Shown here one piece after another: positions 1 through 11,215 of a stretch of 64,000 nucleotides of DNA. How positions within the stretch are numbered: position 1 is the first letter of the stretch; each line of letters begins with the position of its first letter. Origin of the DNA: Forficula auricularia (lineage: Eukaryota; Arthropoda; Insecta; Dermaptera; Forficulidae); assembly GCA_024734495.1 (NCBI GenBank), contig JALMQS010000085.1, positions 16,108,127-16,172,126 on the forward strand. Reading direction: 5' to 3'. The position numbers and the translations under genes were made by a program. Below the pieces are notes generated by a model. The model saw only the letters and a list, made by a program, of their open reading frames with translations, made no database searches and was not told the DNA's origin.

Positions 1-84
1 TTTCTCCATTTTTAAACTTGAACTTTTAGAGAGGCCAAAATTTAATTCTATACATTGAAAATATAAATATTTTAACATCAGAAT

Positions 85-160
85 GAACTTTCTACAACGT
101 TCCATTCTTGAGTTATCGTGGGTATCGGATCCAGACAGACAGACAGACAAACAGAAAAAA
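85..160 (+). repeat. Dispersed repeat end with CAGA tract
   Basis: The block reads ...TTATCGTGGGTATCGGA followed by a short (CAGA)n run. Close relatives lie at 33628-33690 (plus), 11718-11792 (minus) and, more diverged, 27748-27810. The shared core plus a short tandem tail suggests the end of a dispersed retroelement or non-autonomous element. I cannot name the family. Confidence 0.5.
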
Positions 161-260
161 TCACGATTTAAAATTATTTTCTCCACGTTTCAAACATTTT
201 TCAAAACAATGAGCTAAAAAAATCGAGTCCGGAAGTTTTTTCATCTGTCCGAAAAAATTA

Positions 261-678
261 GTGAGCTTGCAACTGAAAAGATTTTCATAATCATAAGCTA
301 CTTAATTTAGAAATCAAAGAATTCTTCTCTCAGGACGATTTAGTGAGCTAGCAACTGAAAAGATTTTCATTATAATAGGCTACTTAATTTTGAAATCAAA
401 AAATTCTTCTCTCGGGACGATTTAGTGAGCTTGCAACTGAAAAGATTTTCACAATAATAAGCTACTTAATTTTGAAATTAAAGAATTCTTCTCTCGGGAC
501 GATTTAGTGAGCTTGCAAGTGAAAAGATTTTCACAATAATAAGCTACCTAATTTTGAAATTAATGAATTCTTCTCTCGGGACGATTTAGTGAGTTTGCAA
601 CTGAAAAGATTTTCATAATGATAAGCTACTTAATTTTGAAATTAAAGAATTCTTCTCTCGGGACGATTTAGTGAACTT
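261..678 (+). repeat. 82-bp tandem array, five copies
   Basis: GTGAGC(T/A)(T/A)GCAA recurs at 261, 343, 425, 507 and 589 (there as GTGAGTTTGCAA), an exact period of 82 bp. A truncated sixth start lies at 671. Each unit has a GAAAAGATTTTCA segment, a TAAGCTACTTAATTT segment and a TCTTCTCTCGGGACGATTTA segment. Copies differ by only a few substitutions, so the array is young or homogenised. No reading frame runs through it. Confidence 0.9.
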
Positions 679-945
679 ATCTTGAACGTCAAAATAAAAA
701 CAAGGTAACACGTTTAATGATAATTATATAGACATAGTCTTATGAAAAATTGTATAAATTCATATTTTGCTAATATTGTCAATTGATCGTTTTTTGCATT
801 TGAATGTAAAAATATATCGCCTTACTTATTGTGAGATGAGTGTTCATGAATGATAAAAACAAACAGTTGAGGAGGAGAAGGAGGAGGGGATCAAAGAAGA
901 AAGTATGAATCTGGCCCACTGACAAAGTGTAACATGAATTCGAGT

Positions 946-1276
946 CTAAATATACGTGCGTACTTTCTCCGAATGGCATGGGTGATGTCGCGCAGATTGA
1001 GAGAAGATGAAGTAGCGTAGAGGGAATGGGGCCGGGGTCGAGGGCGACGACGAGGTGCTTCCGGATTTCCTCGTGTTTCCTTTTCGGCCTCTGAAGCCAC
1101 TGCAGCCGCAGCTGCAGCCATCGAGTATAAGCCATAGGCCATGACGGTAGACCTGGCCAAGCATGGCCCTGCACAACCACTGGCTGGGCTGCGGCGCGGC
1201 AGGTGTTCTGGCAAGGTGATAAGGCTCGCGGGCCTGCAGGCGCACTCTGGCGACCACGCTTAACAACAAACCCAGT
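946..1276 (-). CDS. Candidate exon in a GC-rich island (unrecognised)
   Basis: About 300 bp is far more GC-rich than its surroundings and open in all three minus-strand frames. A good acceptor (CTTGTCCTCCTAG) would start an exon at 1276. Entering there with one nucleotide completing a split codon, the frame stays open to a TAG at about 946. That phase fits the donor of the exon at 24644-25004, which would make a terminal exon after a ~23 kb intron. A second minus frame contains Met-Ala-Tyr, an Ala run and an Arg/Pro-rich stretch and looks equally protein-like, so the frame is unsettled. No domain is recognised. It could also be a promoter or UTR segment. No clear AATAAA follows. Confidence 0.3.
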
Positions 1277-1496
1277 CTAGGAGGACAAGCCTCCTTACAT
1301 GGCAATCAGGCGACAGCCAGCCAAAGCAATCCATTCAATCATTTAAATCTCTATTTACACATACTATCAGTTTCCAAGTCGATATAACAAATAAATCCCA
1401 GCAAATGCTGTTTTTAAATCAAGAGCCACTGAGCTCAAATGATTCCAAAAATGGAAAAAGTAAAAGAATTGAAAGAATATTACGCTTTTCTATTTA

Positions 1497-1915
1497 CACG
1501 AACTTGTGTGTCAAATTTTAGATCAGCTAGAGCCATTCAATAACATCGAATATGTAACGTAACGTAAGGATGTGACTATATTTTCGTAGCAGTGACCTGT
1601 AATTTATTAACACGAACTTGTGTCAAATTTTAGCTCATCAGCAAGAACCATTCAATAACACCGAATATGTAACGTAACGTAAGGAGGTGACTATATTTTC
1701 GTATGCAGTGAACTGTAGTTTATTAACACGAACTTGTGTGTCAAATTTTAGCTCATCAGCAAGAACCATTCAATAACACGGAATATGTAACGTTACGTAA
1801 GGATGTGACTATATTTTCGTAAGCAGTGACTTGTAGTTTATTATCACGAACTTGTGTGTCAAATTTTAGATCATCAGCTAGAAACATTCGATAACACCGA
1901 ATATGTAACGTTCTA
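1497..1915 (+). repeat. ~116-bp tandem array, 3.6 copies
   Basis: CACGAACTTGTGT starts units at 1497, 1611, 1727 and 1845 (periods 114, 116, 118). Each unit contains a CCATTCAATAACA segment (last copy CATTCGATAACA), an AATATGTAACGT segment and, in the first three, TGACTATATTTTCGTA. The last unit is cut after the AATATGTAACGTT segment. Confidence 0.85.
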
Positions 1916-3051
1916 ACGTTTCGATTTTTCAAAGATTTTGTGCATTTTTCACGTGAACGTTATAAAACTAGAAAGTACAGAATTTGTAAATTAAATTGAA
2001 TGAAATTCGTGAGCCGGGGACGGACGAGAAAGGAATCCAAAGAATGAGGAAAGAAAATTAAGAAAAACAGAAGAGATGAAGACAAAGAAGAATATGAATT
2101 GAATTAAAATAAGTTCATCTGTACAATAATTGTCTCAAAAACGGAAAATGTATAAATCCAAAACCAAAATAGGCTACGGTTGAGAATAAATAAATATCTA
2201 TATAAATTGTTATGAGTTATCTTATGTGTAGGCTTTGGAAGATTGTAAATATGTATATAATAGATTGTCAATGGAAAGTTCATTCATTTCCCATATAATA
2301 ACATCCAATGTCGATCTGTCTAGATTCCCATAATCCACGATAATTCAAAAACGTAAAGTCATAATTTTTTTTGTCGGTTCGGATTCCACATTCTTATCAC
2401 TAGCCAAGAACGCAGAATCGTTCAGTTTGTTATATTGCCAAAAAATTTGCAAAGGTAACGAATAAGAAAACAAGGCAATTGCTATGGTTAATTATAAAAT
2501 TTTCTCCCAAATTTTTAGCATTTCTTACTTCTTACTTACTCAAATTTAAATGAGCTATATTAAAACCGATCAAATGAATAAATTTTAAAGAATTAAAAAA
2601 GTACTATTTAACTATAGAGTAAAGTACTTTAAAATATAATTTTACTAAAAACTTTATTTAATCTTTTTTGTGGTCCCCAAGGTACTTAATTAGTATATTA
2701 AATTTCATCAAAATTGGTTAAGTTATTTTCAAGATATTTAGAAAAAACTAAAAATGTATTGAAATAAAGTACTAATGTTTGTGGGCCGATATATACCAAA
2801 AACTAATCAGCGCTTCATTTTATTCAAATAATAGTAGGTTTTCAATTTCATTTCAATCGGTGCAACGGTGTGGAAAAAATCGTGGAAGGAAAAAACGATA
2901 ACATACATCCATACATCCATCCGCACAGACTAAATGAAAAAATCGCACTTTTTGGCCTCTCGACGAGACCCCATGTAATTTGTGGCAAAACTATCACGTG
3001 CTAAAATTCAACCTAATTGAATACTACAATTTGTGACTTTAATTGAGTCCA
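1916..3051. other. AT-rich non-genic stretch
   Basis: No exon-like island or RNA gene was seen. The part from about 2640 shares style with the dispersed repeat whose end follows at 3052: ATACATCCATACATCCATCC near 2900 is a degenerate four-base repeat. Confidence 0.5.
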
Positions 3052-3150
3052 CGGTTTCCGCAGACTTTACCTGAGGACCCTTTGAAGCCACCCTTGCCGC
3101 GAGACCGATTACAATACTTTACCCATGCTTCGCATTGGATAAAGTAACAA
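3052..3150 (-). repeat. Dispersed repeat terminus (TACTTTACCC... family)
   Basis: Read on the minus strand this gives TTACTTTATCCAATGCGAAG, then GGTAAAGTATTGTAATCGG and a GC-rich segment. A related plus-strand terminus lies at 11105-11215. A further fragment with the GAAGCTT(C)GCATTG signature lies near 63830. The repeated head with short internal inverted matches (TACTTTA / TAAAGTA) suggests a non-autonomous element. Family not identified. Confidence 0.5.
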
Positions 3151-3475
3151 TTAAAGATAAAAATTAAAAAAATAATAAATTCTCTGAAATGCAATTGGGG
3201 TAAAATGTCTCACCCTGGTATTGAAAGAAAAGGCTGCGAATTATAAGCTCGGGCACTTTTATAATAATCTCGGATACATATACATTGGAGACATTGAAAC
3301 AAGCTCAGACATGTAATAAAGAATTTTCTATTAATTTGAGAATCACTGCTTTGTAGTATTATTACTGAATATAATAACAAACATTTAACAAATTGAAAAA
3401 CTATGTATTAAAAAAACTTTTAAAATGAATCCACAAGCGCCTTGAAAATATGCAACCAAACCAGCTATAGTATTA

Positions 3476-4440
3476 GATCAAGAGCCCACGACGGCCAGAC
3501 CTTCGTTATTTTATAAAAGCTGAAAGTTTTTCTGTGCATGTCCCCTATACAGGTAAGAACGACCAGCGACTATAGAGTTTGGGTTGTGGTTACTTTGGCA
3601 GGTAACAGGTAATAAAGGTGTATAAAATAGTACTTTAAATTCGTTAAAGTATAAAGCTCAATTTTTTTATATTTTCTTCGGGATAACTTTAGAAATCTCG
3701 TCATCCATTGCCGGACACTTATGACAGTTGCTACCCCCGCCAGACACCCCTAAACTTTAAGAAACTCAAGCTTGAGTGGTTTGCCATAAAAGAATTTAGT
3801 CTTTTTGATTTTAAGTCGATTCTTCCACGTTTTCAGTAGAAGTTGTCATTAATAGTCAAAACAACAAAAATGGAATGCAATAAGGTTATTCCTCTAGTAT
3901 TAGATAAGAATCGATGGTTATTTTTGATTTTAAGTCGATTCCTCCATGTCTTCACCAATGGTTATCAATAATAACCGAAATGTCAAAAACCTAATGTAGA
4001 ATTGTTATTCCTCAAGTATTAGATGAGAATCGATGGCTATCTAAGTAAAAACCATTAAAATTGTCCGCCTATCGAGGTAACATTTTTTTATAGGTCGCCA
4101 AGTAACATATATAAAATTTATCTTTTATATTATAACGAAAGTATAATTATAATTTATTAAAGTTTAGGGGTGTCTGGCAGGGGGTAGCAACTGTCATAAG
4201 TGTCCGGCAATGGATGACGAGATTTCTAAAGTTATCCCGAAGAAAATATAAAAATTGAGCTTTATACTTTAACGAATTTAAAGTACTATTTTATACACCT
4301 TTATTACCTGTTACCTGCCAAAGTAACCACAACCCAAACTCTATAGTCGCTGGTCGTTCTTACCTGTATAGGGGACATGCACAGAAAAACTTTCAGCTTT
4401 TATAAAATAACGAAGGTCTGGCCGTCGTGGGCTCTTGGGC
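3476..4440. mobile_element. MITE-like element with 285-bp inverted arms, copy 1
   Basis: Left arm 3476-3760 is the near-perfect reverse complement of right arm 4157-4440; a ~396-bp spacer carries no gene. The tips are GATCAAGAGCCCACGACGG on the left and (reverse complement) GCCCAAGAGCCCACGACGG on the right. Both outer flanks are TA, which fits a Tc1/mariner-type TA target duplication. A second copy at 60785-61722 has the same interior orientation but exchanged tips. The arms contain no transposase. Alternative: a fold-back element of another superfamily. Confidence 0.85.
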
Positions 4441-4442
4441 TA

Positions 4443-5391
4443 TATGAAGGTGATCGAAATTTTAGTTTATGAATAAAAAAATATTCTTAAAAGAGAATAA
4501 ATAATAATTTCAGGCCAAGCTATATTCAAGTTATTATCTTACATAGATAACCAAAATTTCATTAAATATTTTGCTGATTAAAAATTTTCCAAGAAAAAAA
4601 ACTCATTTAAATTGTAATGTGTATTGATCCGCTATAGGTAAATAAATCACCTCTATCTCTTTAAATGTAAATATTTGCATACCTTTCGTAGATCGCAACT
4701 TCAAACTTTGGAGCCGGGTAATTTCCTGAATCCCATCACTGAACATCATTTTAATACTAGCAAGGGAATTCAATCAAAATTATTCGCGATCAAACAGCCA
4801 ATTAGTGAGCTGCATTGCTTTAGATATTCAACTACATGAAAATTAAAACTAAAGTCTACCATAAACGATAAACTGTGAGCTATTCAATAGATTGCAAATA
4901 CAAATCAACTATCTTTATCAACCGATAAGATAAGTAACAAAACAACTACAATCAAAGAAATCTCAATGTTAATTGGAATTTAGTGAATAATTATATGATG
5001 AAACATGAGTTTGTTTTCATTAGAATTTCAATTTTGAAGTTAAAATTGAATTCTATCCAATGTGTGATTGATTTGATTCTAATTAAAAAATGTTGGAAGA
5101 AATATATTCTTTCAAGATATAAAAAAAGTTAATTTCGAACGATTGATTTATTTTTCGCCCTAAATTTTTTTTTAGTAAAATTATATAAGAAATGTTTAAT
5201 AGTGTAGGGTTATTTTTTCCACAAAAACTATGTACCAATAAACAGTAAAAGCAATTTTAATTGTGAAGTATATAAATATATGGATATATGAATAATCCCA
5301 GCATTGTAAAAAGATGAAAATATTTTAAGAGATTGGAGTCTAAGTCTCCTATGGTTACGGGTCTTGAACGATTGAAGGTAATACTTGCAGT
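4443..5391. other. AT-rich non-genic stretch
   Basis: No reading frame, splice-bounded island, RNA gene or organised repeat could be supported here. Confidence 0.5.
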
Positions 5392-5870
5392 ATAATTATG
5401 TAGAGAGAGGCAGAAAGTGAGTCTCTAAAAGACATAGGGATAAACATGTTGGCTATTGCGTTCGATTTTTATCTAATTTGAAAGCGAGGAGTGTTGAGGC
5501 AGAAAGTGAGTCTCTAGAAGTCATAGGGATAAACAAGTTGGCTATTGCGCTCGATTTTTATTTAATTTGAAAGCGAGGAGTGTTGAGGCTTTGAAAATCG
5601 GATGATTCTTACAAATAATGGAAGATTATTGTTGACTTTAAGTTGTCAGAACAAACACCATGGTAGTATCTATAATAATGGGAAAAAGCGAAGACAGTTC
5701 TACAATGGGTCAGAAGATCGAGAGAGCTAGGTAAAGCACATTTGATTAATTGCTGCTCGCTTCTGAATTTCATCCAGTGATAAGAGAGCTTAAATACTAA
5801 ATGCGAATTCACTTGTAAAGTAAATAAATAAAAAGAGACAAGTTTGTTTAAATTCTGCAAGCATATACTT
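5392..5870 (-). pseudogene. Decayed LINE reverse-transcriptase 3' fragment
   Basis: Minus-strand translation of 5609-5860 includes SLDLLTHCR and YYRYYHGVCSDNLKS. These parallel SLDSLAHRR and FYRYYHGRCSDEIKS in the better preserved LINE copy at 17309-18112, so this is an older relative of the same C-terminal region. Toward 5400 the DNA still matches the corresponding part of that copy (compare around 17390-17500). A ~98-bp segment has been tandemly duplicated here: the units beginning GAGGCAGAAAGTGAGTCTCT lie near 5407 and 5497. Stops and frame changes show it is non-functional. The region 5939-6157 may be a further remnant but I could not align it. Confidence 0.7.
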
Positions 5871-7888
5871 GCAGTATTGGTCTATATTTTTTGTGGAATA
5901 AGGCTCGCAAGCAAAGTAAAAAGAGAGTAAAAGTGAGTTTAGTGAAAATTTATGAAAGTAAAAGTAAAAAATAAATAATAATTAATCAATGAGCGCACTG
6001 AACTGTAAAAATTATCCTTCAATTCATTACATAATTGTAGCGATAAGGAATTTAATTGGTCTCCTTCTACTAATGACATTAGTCCAGAGTTTCCAAAATT
6101 ATGTATGTTTTCGCACCGGAACTGGACCCCAGGAAAAGGTAATCTAAGAGAAACCAAGATTTCGCGAAATATTTTATGGATACCTCGCAGAAAAAATCAT
6201 ACGTGAAAATAATTTTTCTCCATTTATCAGACAGGGGTTTTTAATCTAAGAAAAACATTTTTTGAGTGAATTCACTACTCCAGTCACCTTGCGAGCTGGG
6301 CTTCCCGAGTTTTGAGAAAAGGCCAAAAGACTCTTAGACTAAATAGATACTCCCCGTTCTAAATTTCAACCAAAAGCATAGGATACTTCTTCTTGCCATT
6401 TTTATCATATGTTTCAAATCACAAGGCCCTGCGACTTAGCATTTGAGAAATATGGCCGTTTAAAACTTGCAATTTACTCCCTCCTTTCTCAAGGATTGAG
6501 ACAACTGTTCGGATATCATGTTTGGCTCTTGGATTCAGCTCTTGACCCTATGGGTCCTTTTAACACGAAATTAAGCATATACATTATTAAAATTTGCAAA
6601 GCCTATAAATAATAGGTTTTCTTTTTCCTCCAATTTACACAGAGCATAATTTTCTTTCATTGCTTGATATGAAATAAGGATTCACATTTTCACAATTTTC
6701 CATTTTGTTGTTTGAACAGAAGAAAAATGTAATAAACTTATTTCCCATTATCATTATAGCTTTTATTTACCAAGCAAAGCACAATTAGTTTATATATATC
6801 TGTGCTATTTATATATCCCTGATATCATGGAACATTTGTTTGTATGCGTTAAGTCAGCCATCTTCTGTTAACCAGTTAATGAGCATCGTCCTGACTTCAT
6901 TGCTTGAGAACTGAGACTTTTTTAAGTTCATTAATAAATGATCTCGATTTAGTTGGTCGCAGCATCTTTAGATGCCTTCATTGAAATGAATCAAGAGCTT
7001 AACAACAAACCATCATCTTTTTATGTTAAGATTAAATATGTCTACATTTTCCTAAACATATTTTATTTACTCGGTCAATAAAAATAATTTTTAACAAAGA
7101 TAGTTTTATAATTAAAAACAATAAAGTTTTTGAAAATATATAGCAATTATTTTTACGAAATTCAAGATTTAGATGCTTTTGAAAGGAGTGCAAATCATTA
7201 GGTACTAATTGTTTTTTATTTAATTTCAGTTTTGATAGAAAGATGGAAAATAAACAATTAAGGTGTATTTTTGTTTGACCAAAAACCTAATACTTCTTCA
7301 ACATCTTCACAACTTTTAGGGCCGATCAGACCCGTCGAGAGGGGGAGGGGGGGGCGGCCACTAACCCTCATGAGAAAGTGAACATTTATTTATTTGTTAA
7401 ATAATAAAATGTTTTACAAATTGAAAAATGTGGTACTTTTATTTGTCCCAGCATTGAGAGGTTTGATTTTGCTCCACGGGCCCGTAACAGCTCTCCACGG
7501 GCATGGAGTCACCAAATGTTATCTATTTAATTATTGATAATTTAGGATTCGTTATTCACAAATGACCAACTTTTATTGGATGCCAGACGAATTGGGCTTC
7601 ATATTAAAATACGAAATAAACTTTATAATTAAAGCCACTATAAGTTTCGCATAGAGTTTGACTTTAATATGAAATTGTATGCTTGAACAATTGTCGTGGT
7701 TTGGTTATGTATCTGCAAACTATCGGTCAGAAATCAAAAACGAAATAAATCTAATTTTACGCTCTAAATATAAATATTCTTCTTCTTAATACTATATATT
7801 ATCATACTCAGCGATTACTGTGTAGAATCTAAATATACCTTTTGTCAAAAACATCATATTCGATAGACAACAAACTTAAATTACTTAG
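5871..7888. other. Non-genic stretch, little structure
   Basis: Apart from a possible LINE remnant at its start and a purine-rich G tract near 7340-7360, nothing could be supported as gene, RNA or repeat. A 67-codon plus-strand frame at 6409-6612 has no recognisable domain and no splice context. Confidence 0.45.
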
Positions 7889-8031
7889 GGCGAGTTGTAT
7901 ACGATTGGTAAACTTTTTAAACGTTGACAAGGTAAGTCCTTAGAATTCACCTTTGTGCCTGAAGGTGAATTCTAAGGATTTATCTTTTGTCAACGTTTAA
8001 AAAGAGTTTACCAACCGACATACAACTGGTC
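7889..8031. mobile_element. Short fold-back MITE, 143 bp
   Basis: The two halves are inverted repeats: ...GTTTACCAATCG-like, AAACTTTTTAAACGTTGACA and GTCCTTAGAATTCACCTT segments recur reversed. CTTAG flanks both sides (7884-7888 and 8032-8036), a possible 5-bp target duplication. The tips read GGCGAGTTGTAT and, reversed, GACCAGTTGTAT. No coding capacity. Confidence 0.75.
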
Positions 8032-8036
8032 CTTAG

Positions 8037-9060
8037 TCTCTCTTGAATCATTGATGTTCTTAAATGATTTTTTTATTAGTTTAAGTTTACTGAAACTTCT
8101 TTCACTGGACGCAACAATTACAGGTAAACAAAGAAGTATTCAGAAGCAAATGGTAATATTAGGATATAATTCAAACAAATCGCATTGAGTCATTCCTTCT
8201 AAAATGTGGAGATACTAATATAATTTTTGATACTCTACGCGAAAGTTCAAAAAAGCATGCTTTCTACTAGCGGTACTGTATACAGTTCTACAAGAAAGAC
8301 GTAAAGAAGTTTTATGCAAAATATGGCGATCATGAATAATTACTAATGTCTTTTTACAATTGCACTTTGCGCATTTTGTCGAAGGCGCCTATGGCCGAGA
8401 CCACATTCACCATAAGCTAATTACGCTGCTGCGTATCTTTAACTAAATAAACTAATTAATAACAAACGTGAAATTAACATATACATAGCTTAAAATTGAT
8501 TCGATCAACTAGATGGCTATAAATTTATAGAATAGACCCAAATAACTAAAAATTTTCAGTGTTTACATTCTATCAATGAAAAAAATTAACGTAAATGAAC
8601 TTACGGTTAAAAAACTTACCATTGCATGGGTGATTTCTCCTACAGGTGCTGAGTTATAGCTTATATAGCTGTGCACATACACCAATACAAATACACACAC
8701 CCTCATACGCCATTGTATTTTTGTGTTAATTTTAGCCCTAAAGCCGATAAAAATGTTTTATTTTTCTAATCTCATTTTCTTTATCGTAAGGGAAACCGAA
8801 TACTACTACGCCTTCAAGTGGACCGAGTCAAACTAGCTTCCAAAAATGAAGATTTCGAAAATGAATGTGGAGGTAATTAAATGTTTCGCTATTTGAAGAA
8901 AAAGTGAAAATTATTTCAAGTCTCGGTATCACCAAATTTCAGTTTTTTTTTTATTGTTTGAACAAGTAAATTTTAATTGGATAATAGAAACTTTTAGAAA
9001 ATAGTGTTGATAAATGCTAACCAAAATTTAGTTAAAGTTAATGATTTTTATTCAATAAAG
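8037..9060. other. AT-rich non-genic stretch
   Basis: No supported gene or RNA. A short run of alternating CA near 8690 and ordinary AT-rich sequence are all that is seen. Confidence 0.45.
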
Positions 9061-10520
9061 TTTAGAGTGATTTGAAATGTTTTCAGGAAGCAAATCAAAT
9101 TATATTGATAAAATTTGAGTAGGTTCAAAAGGGATGGTTAAGGAAAGGAAAATTTTTTGACGAGAAAATAATTTATGTTGACTCAAAACGATGTAAAATA
9201 GCAAATTATATTGATAAAATTTGAGTAAATTCAGCAAGGAGTGGTTAGGGGTGGAAAATTTTATTGATGAAAAAATAATTTATTTTGACTCAAAACGTCG
9301 AAATCATATTAATGAAATTTGGATAAATTCAAAAGGAGTGAGTAGGGGGCGGAAGAATTTTTGACGAGGAAATAATTATTTATTTTGACTCAAAACCTTG
9401 TAAAATTCCAAATTATAATGATAAAATTTGAATAAATTCAAAAGGGGTGGTTAGGGGTGGAAATTTTTTTGACGAGAAAATAATTTATGTTGACTCCAAA
9501 CGATGTAAATTAGCAAATTATATTGATAAAATTTGAGTAAATTCAAAAGGAGTGGTTAGGGGGTGGAAAATTTTATTGATGAAAAAATAATTTATTTTGA
9601 CTCAAAACGTCGAAATCATATTAATAAAATTTGGATAAATCCAAAAGGAGTGGGTAGGGGGCGGAAGAATTTTTGACGAGGAATAATTATTTATTTTGAC
9701 TCAAAACCTTGTAAAATTCCAAATTATAATGATAAAATTTAAATAAATTCAAAAGGGGTGGTTAGGGGTTGGAAAATTTTTGACGAGATAATAATTCATG
9801 TTGACTCAAAACGTTGTAAAATTTCAAATTACATTGATAAAATTTGAGTAAGTGCAAAAGGGGTGGTTAGGAGGTGGAAAATTTTATTGATGAAAAAATA
9901 ATTTATTTTGACTCAAAACGTCGAAATTCATATTATATAAAATTTGGATAAATTCAAAAGGAGTGGGTAAGGGGCGGAAGAATTTTTGACGAGGAAATAA
10001 TTATTTATTTTGACTCAAAACCTTGTAAAATTCCAAATTATAATGATAAAATTTGAATAAATTCAAAAGGGGTGGTTAGGGGGTGGAAAATTTTTGACGA
10101 GAAAATAATTCATGTTGAGTCAAAACGTTGTAAAATTTCAAATTACATTGATAAAATTTGAGTAAGTGCAAAAAGGGGTGGTTAGGGTGGAAAAAATTTT
10201 GACGAAAAAATAATTTATTTTGACTCAAATGTTGTAAAATTTCAAATTATATTGATAAATTTTGATTAAATTCAAAAGGGGTGGTCAAGGGAGCGGAAAA
10301 ATTTTTGACTAGAAAATAATTTATTTTGACTCAAAACGTTCTAAAATTTCAAATTATATTGATAAAATTTGAGTAAATTCAAAAGAGGTGGTTAGGGGTG
10401 GAAAAAATTTTGAAGAGAAAATAATATAGTTTGACTCAAAACGTTGTAAAATTTCAAATTATATTGATAAAATTTGAGTATATTCAAAAGTGGTGGTTAG
10501 GGGAGGGGGAGGTTGGTTCC
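9060..10520 (+). repeat. ~105-bp minisatellite with trimeric higher-order units
   Basis: About 14 copies of a ~105-bp unit, each with an AAAAGG(A/G)GTGG(T/G)TAGGGG segment, an ATTTTGACTCAAAA segment and ATTGATAAAATTTGA. Three subtypes alternate. One has TTGATGAAAAAATAATTTA; one has GGGCGGAAGAATTTTTGACG; one has the TTATGTTGACTC or TTCATGTTGA form. Like subtypes recur every ~311 bp (9241, 9552, 9863; and 9339, 9650, 9963). From about 10180 the order becomes irregular monomers. Non-coding in all frames. Confidence 0.9.
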
Positions 10521-10865
10521 AAATGGGTTGGTAAAAAGAGCAGGAACTAAATTTAGTCAAAGAGGTATATTTTAAATGGATAAGGGTTGATTTGTAGTTA
10601 ATTAATTCTGATTTAAATAATTAATAATATATGAAATGCTCTTGATGTGGACACTTTGCCATTCGGGCATGGAATGATTCACCTCTCAATCGACACCTTC
10701 CTATATACATAGAGAGTGAGAGAGTAGGGGAAATGAAGGCAAGTACTTTTTACTTTTTGTTTTTATCATAGAACGGTTTGAGCTAAAAAGTTGAAACTCG
10801 GCGCAGAGGTGTAGTTGATTAATAACAACTCGTATGCCAATTTTCAGCTCATTAACAATACCGTT

Positions 10866-11065
10866 TCAAGAACTTAAAGCATCCAACTTTTTTCTAATTT
10901 TCTGCATTTTTCTTAGAGAAGCTTTAAAGCTAGGAAACCCGAATCTTATCAGTTGGCAAGTTATCGCTAGTACCAAAATGTAGATAGACAGATAGAAAGA
11001 AAAAATTCTTAATTTGGATGAAAATGTAAACTTTTTTTCATGAATCGGTAAGCTTTTTGCGATTT
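10866..11065 (+). repeat. Dispersed repeat, copy related to 14870-15030
   Basis: A ~165-bp block including CTTAGAGAAGCTTTAAAGCT, CCCGAATCTTATCAGTTGGC and TATCGCTAGTACCAAAAT is nearly identical at 14870-15030. The block ends with a short run of TAGA/CAGA and a poly(A)-like run, as in retroelement-type tails. Family unknown. Confidence 0.7.
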
Positions 11066-11104
11066 CGGTTATTTGATGATTTTTAAAGTCATTTTCTTAT
11101 TATA

Positions 11105-11215
11105 TTGATTAGTTAATAGCTACTTTTTACTTTATCTAATGTGAAGCAGATAAAGTACCTATTGGAATCGGTCTCGTGGAAAGCGCAACTTTAAAGGGGG
11201 GGGGCAGAGCAAATT
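11105..11215 (+). repeat. Dispersed repeat terminus, second copy
   Basis: TACTTTTTACTTTATCTAAT, then GATAAAGTACC and AATCGGTCTCGTGG parallel the reverse of 3052-3150. A short poly-G run follows near 11197. Confidence 0.5.

Noticed and set aside
261..678. CRISPR-like regular repeats
   Set aside because: Units are adjacent with no unique spacers, and the DNA is eukaryotic; it is an ordinary tandem array.
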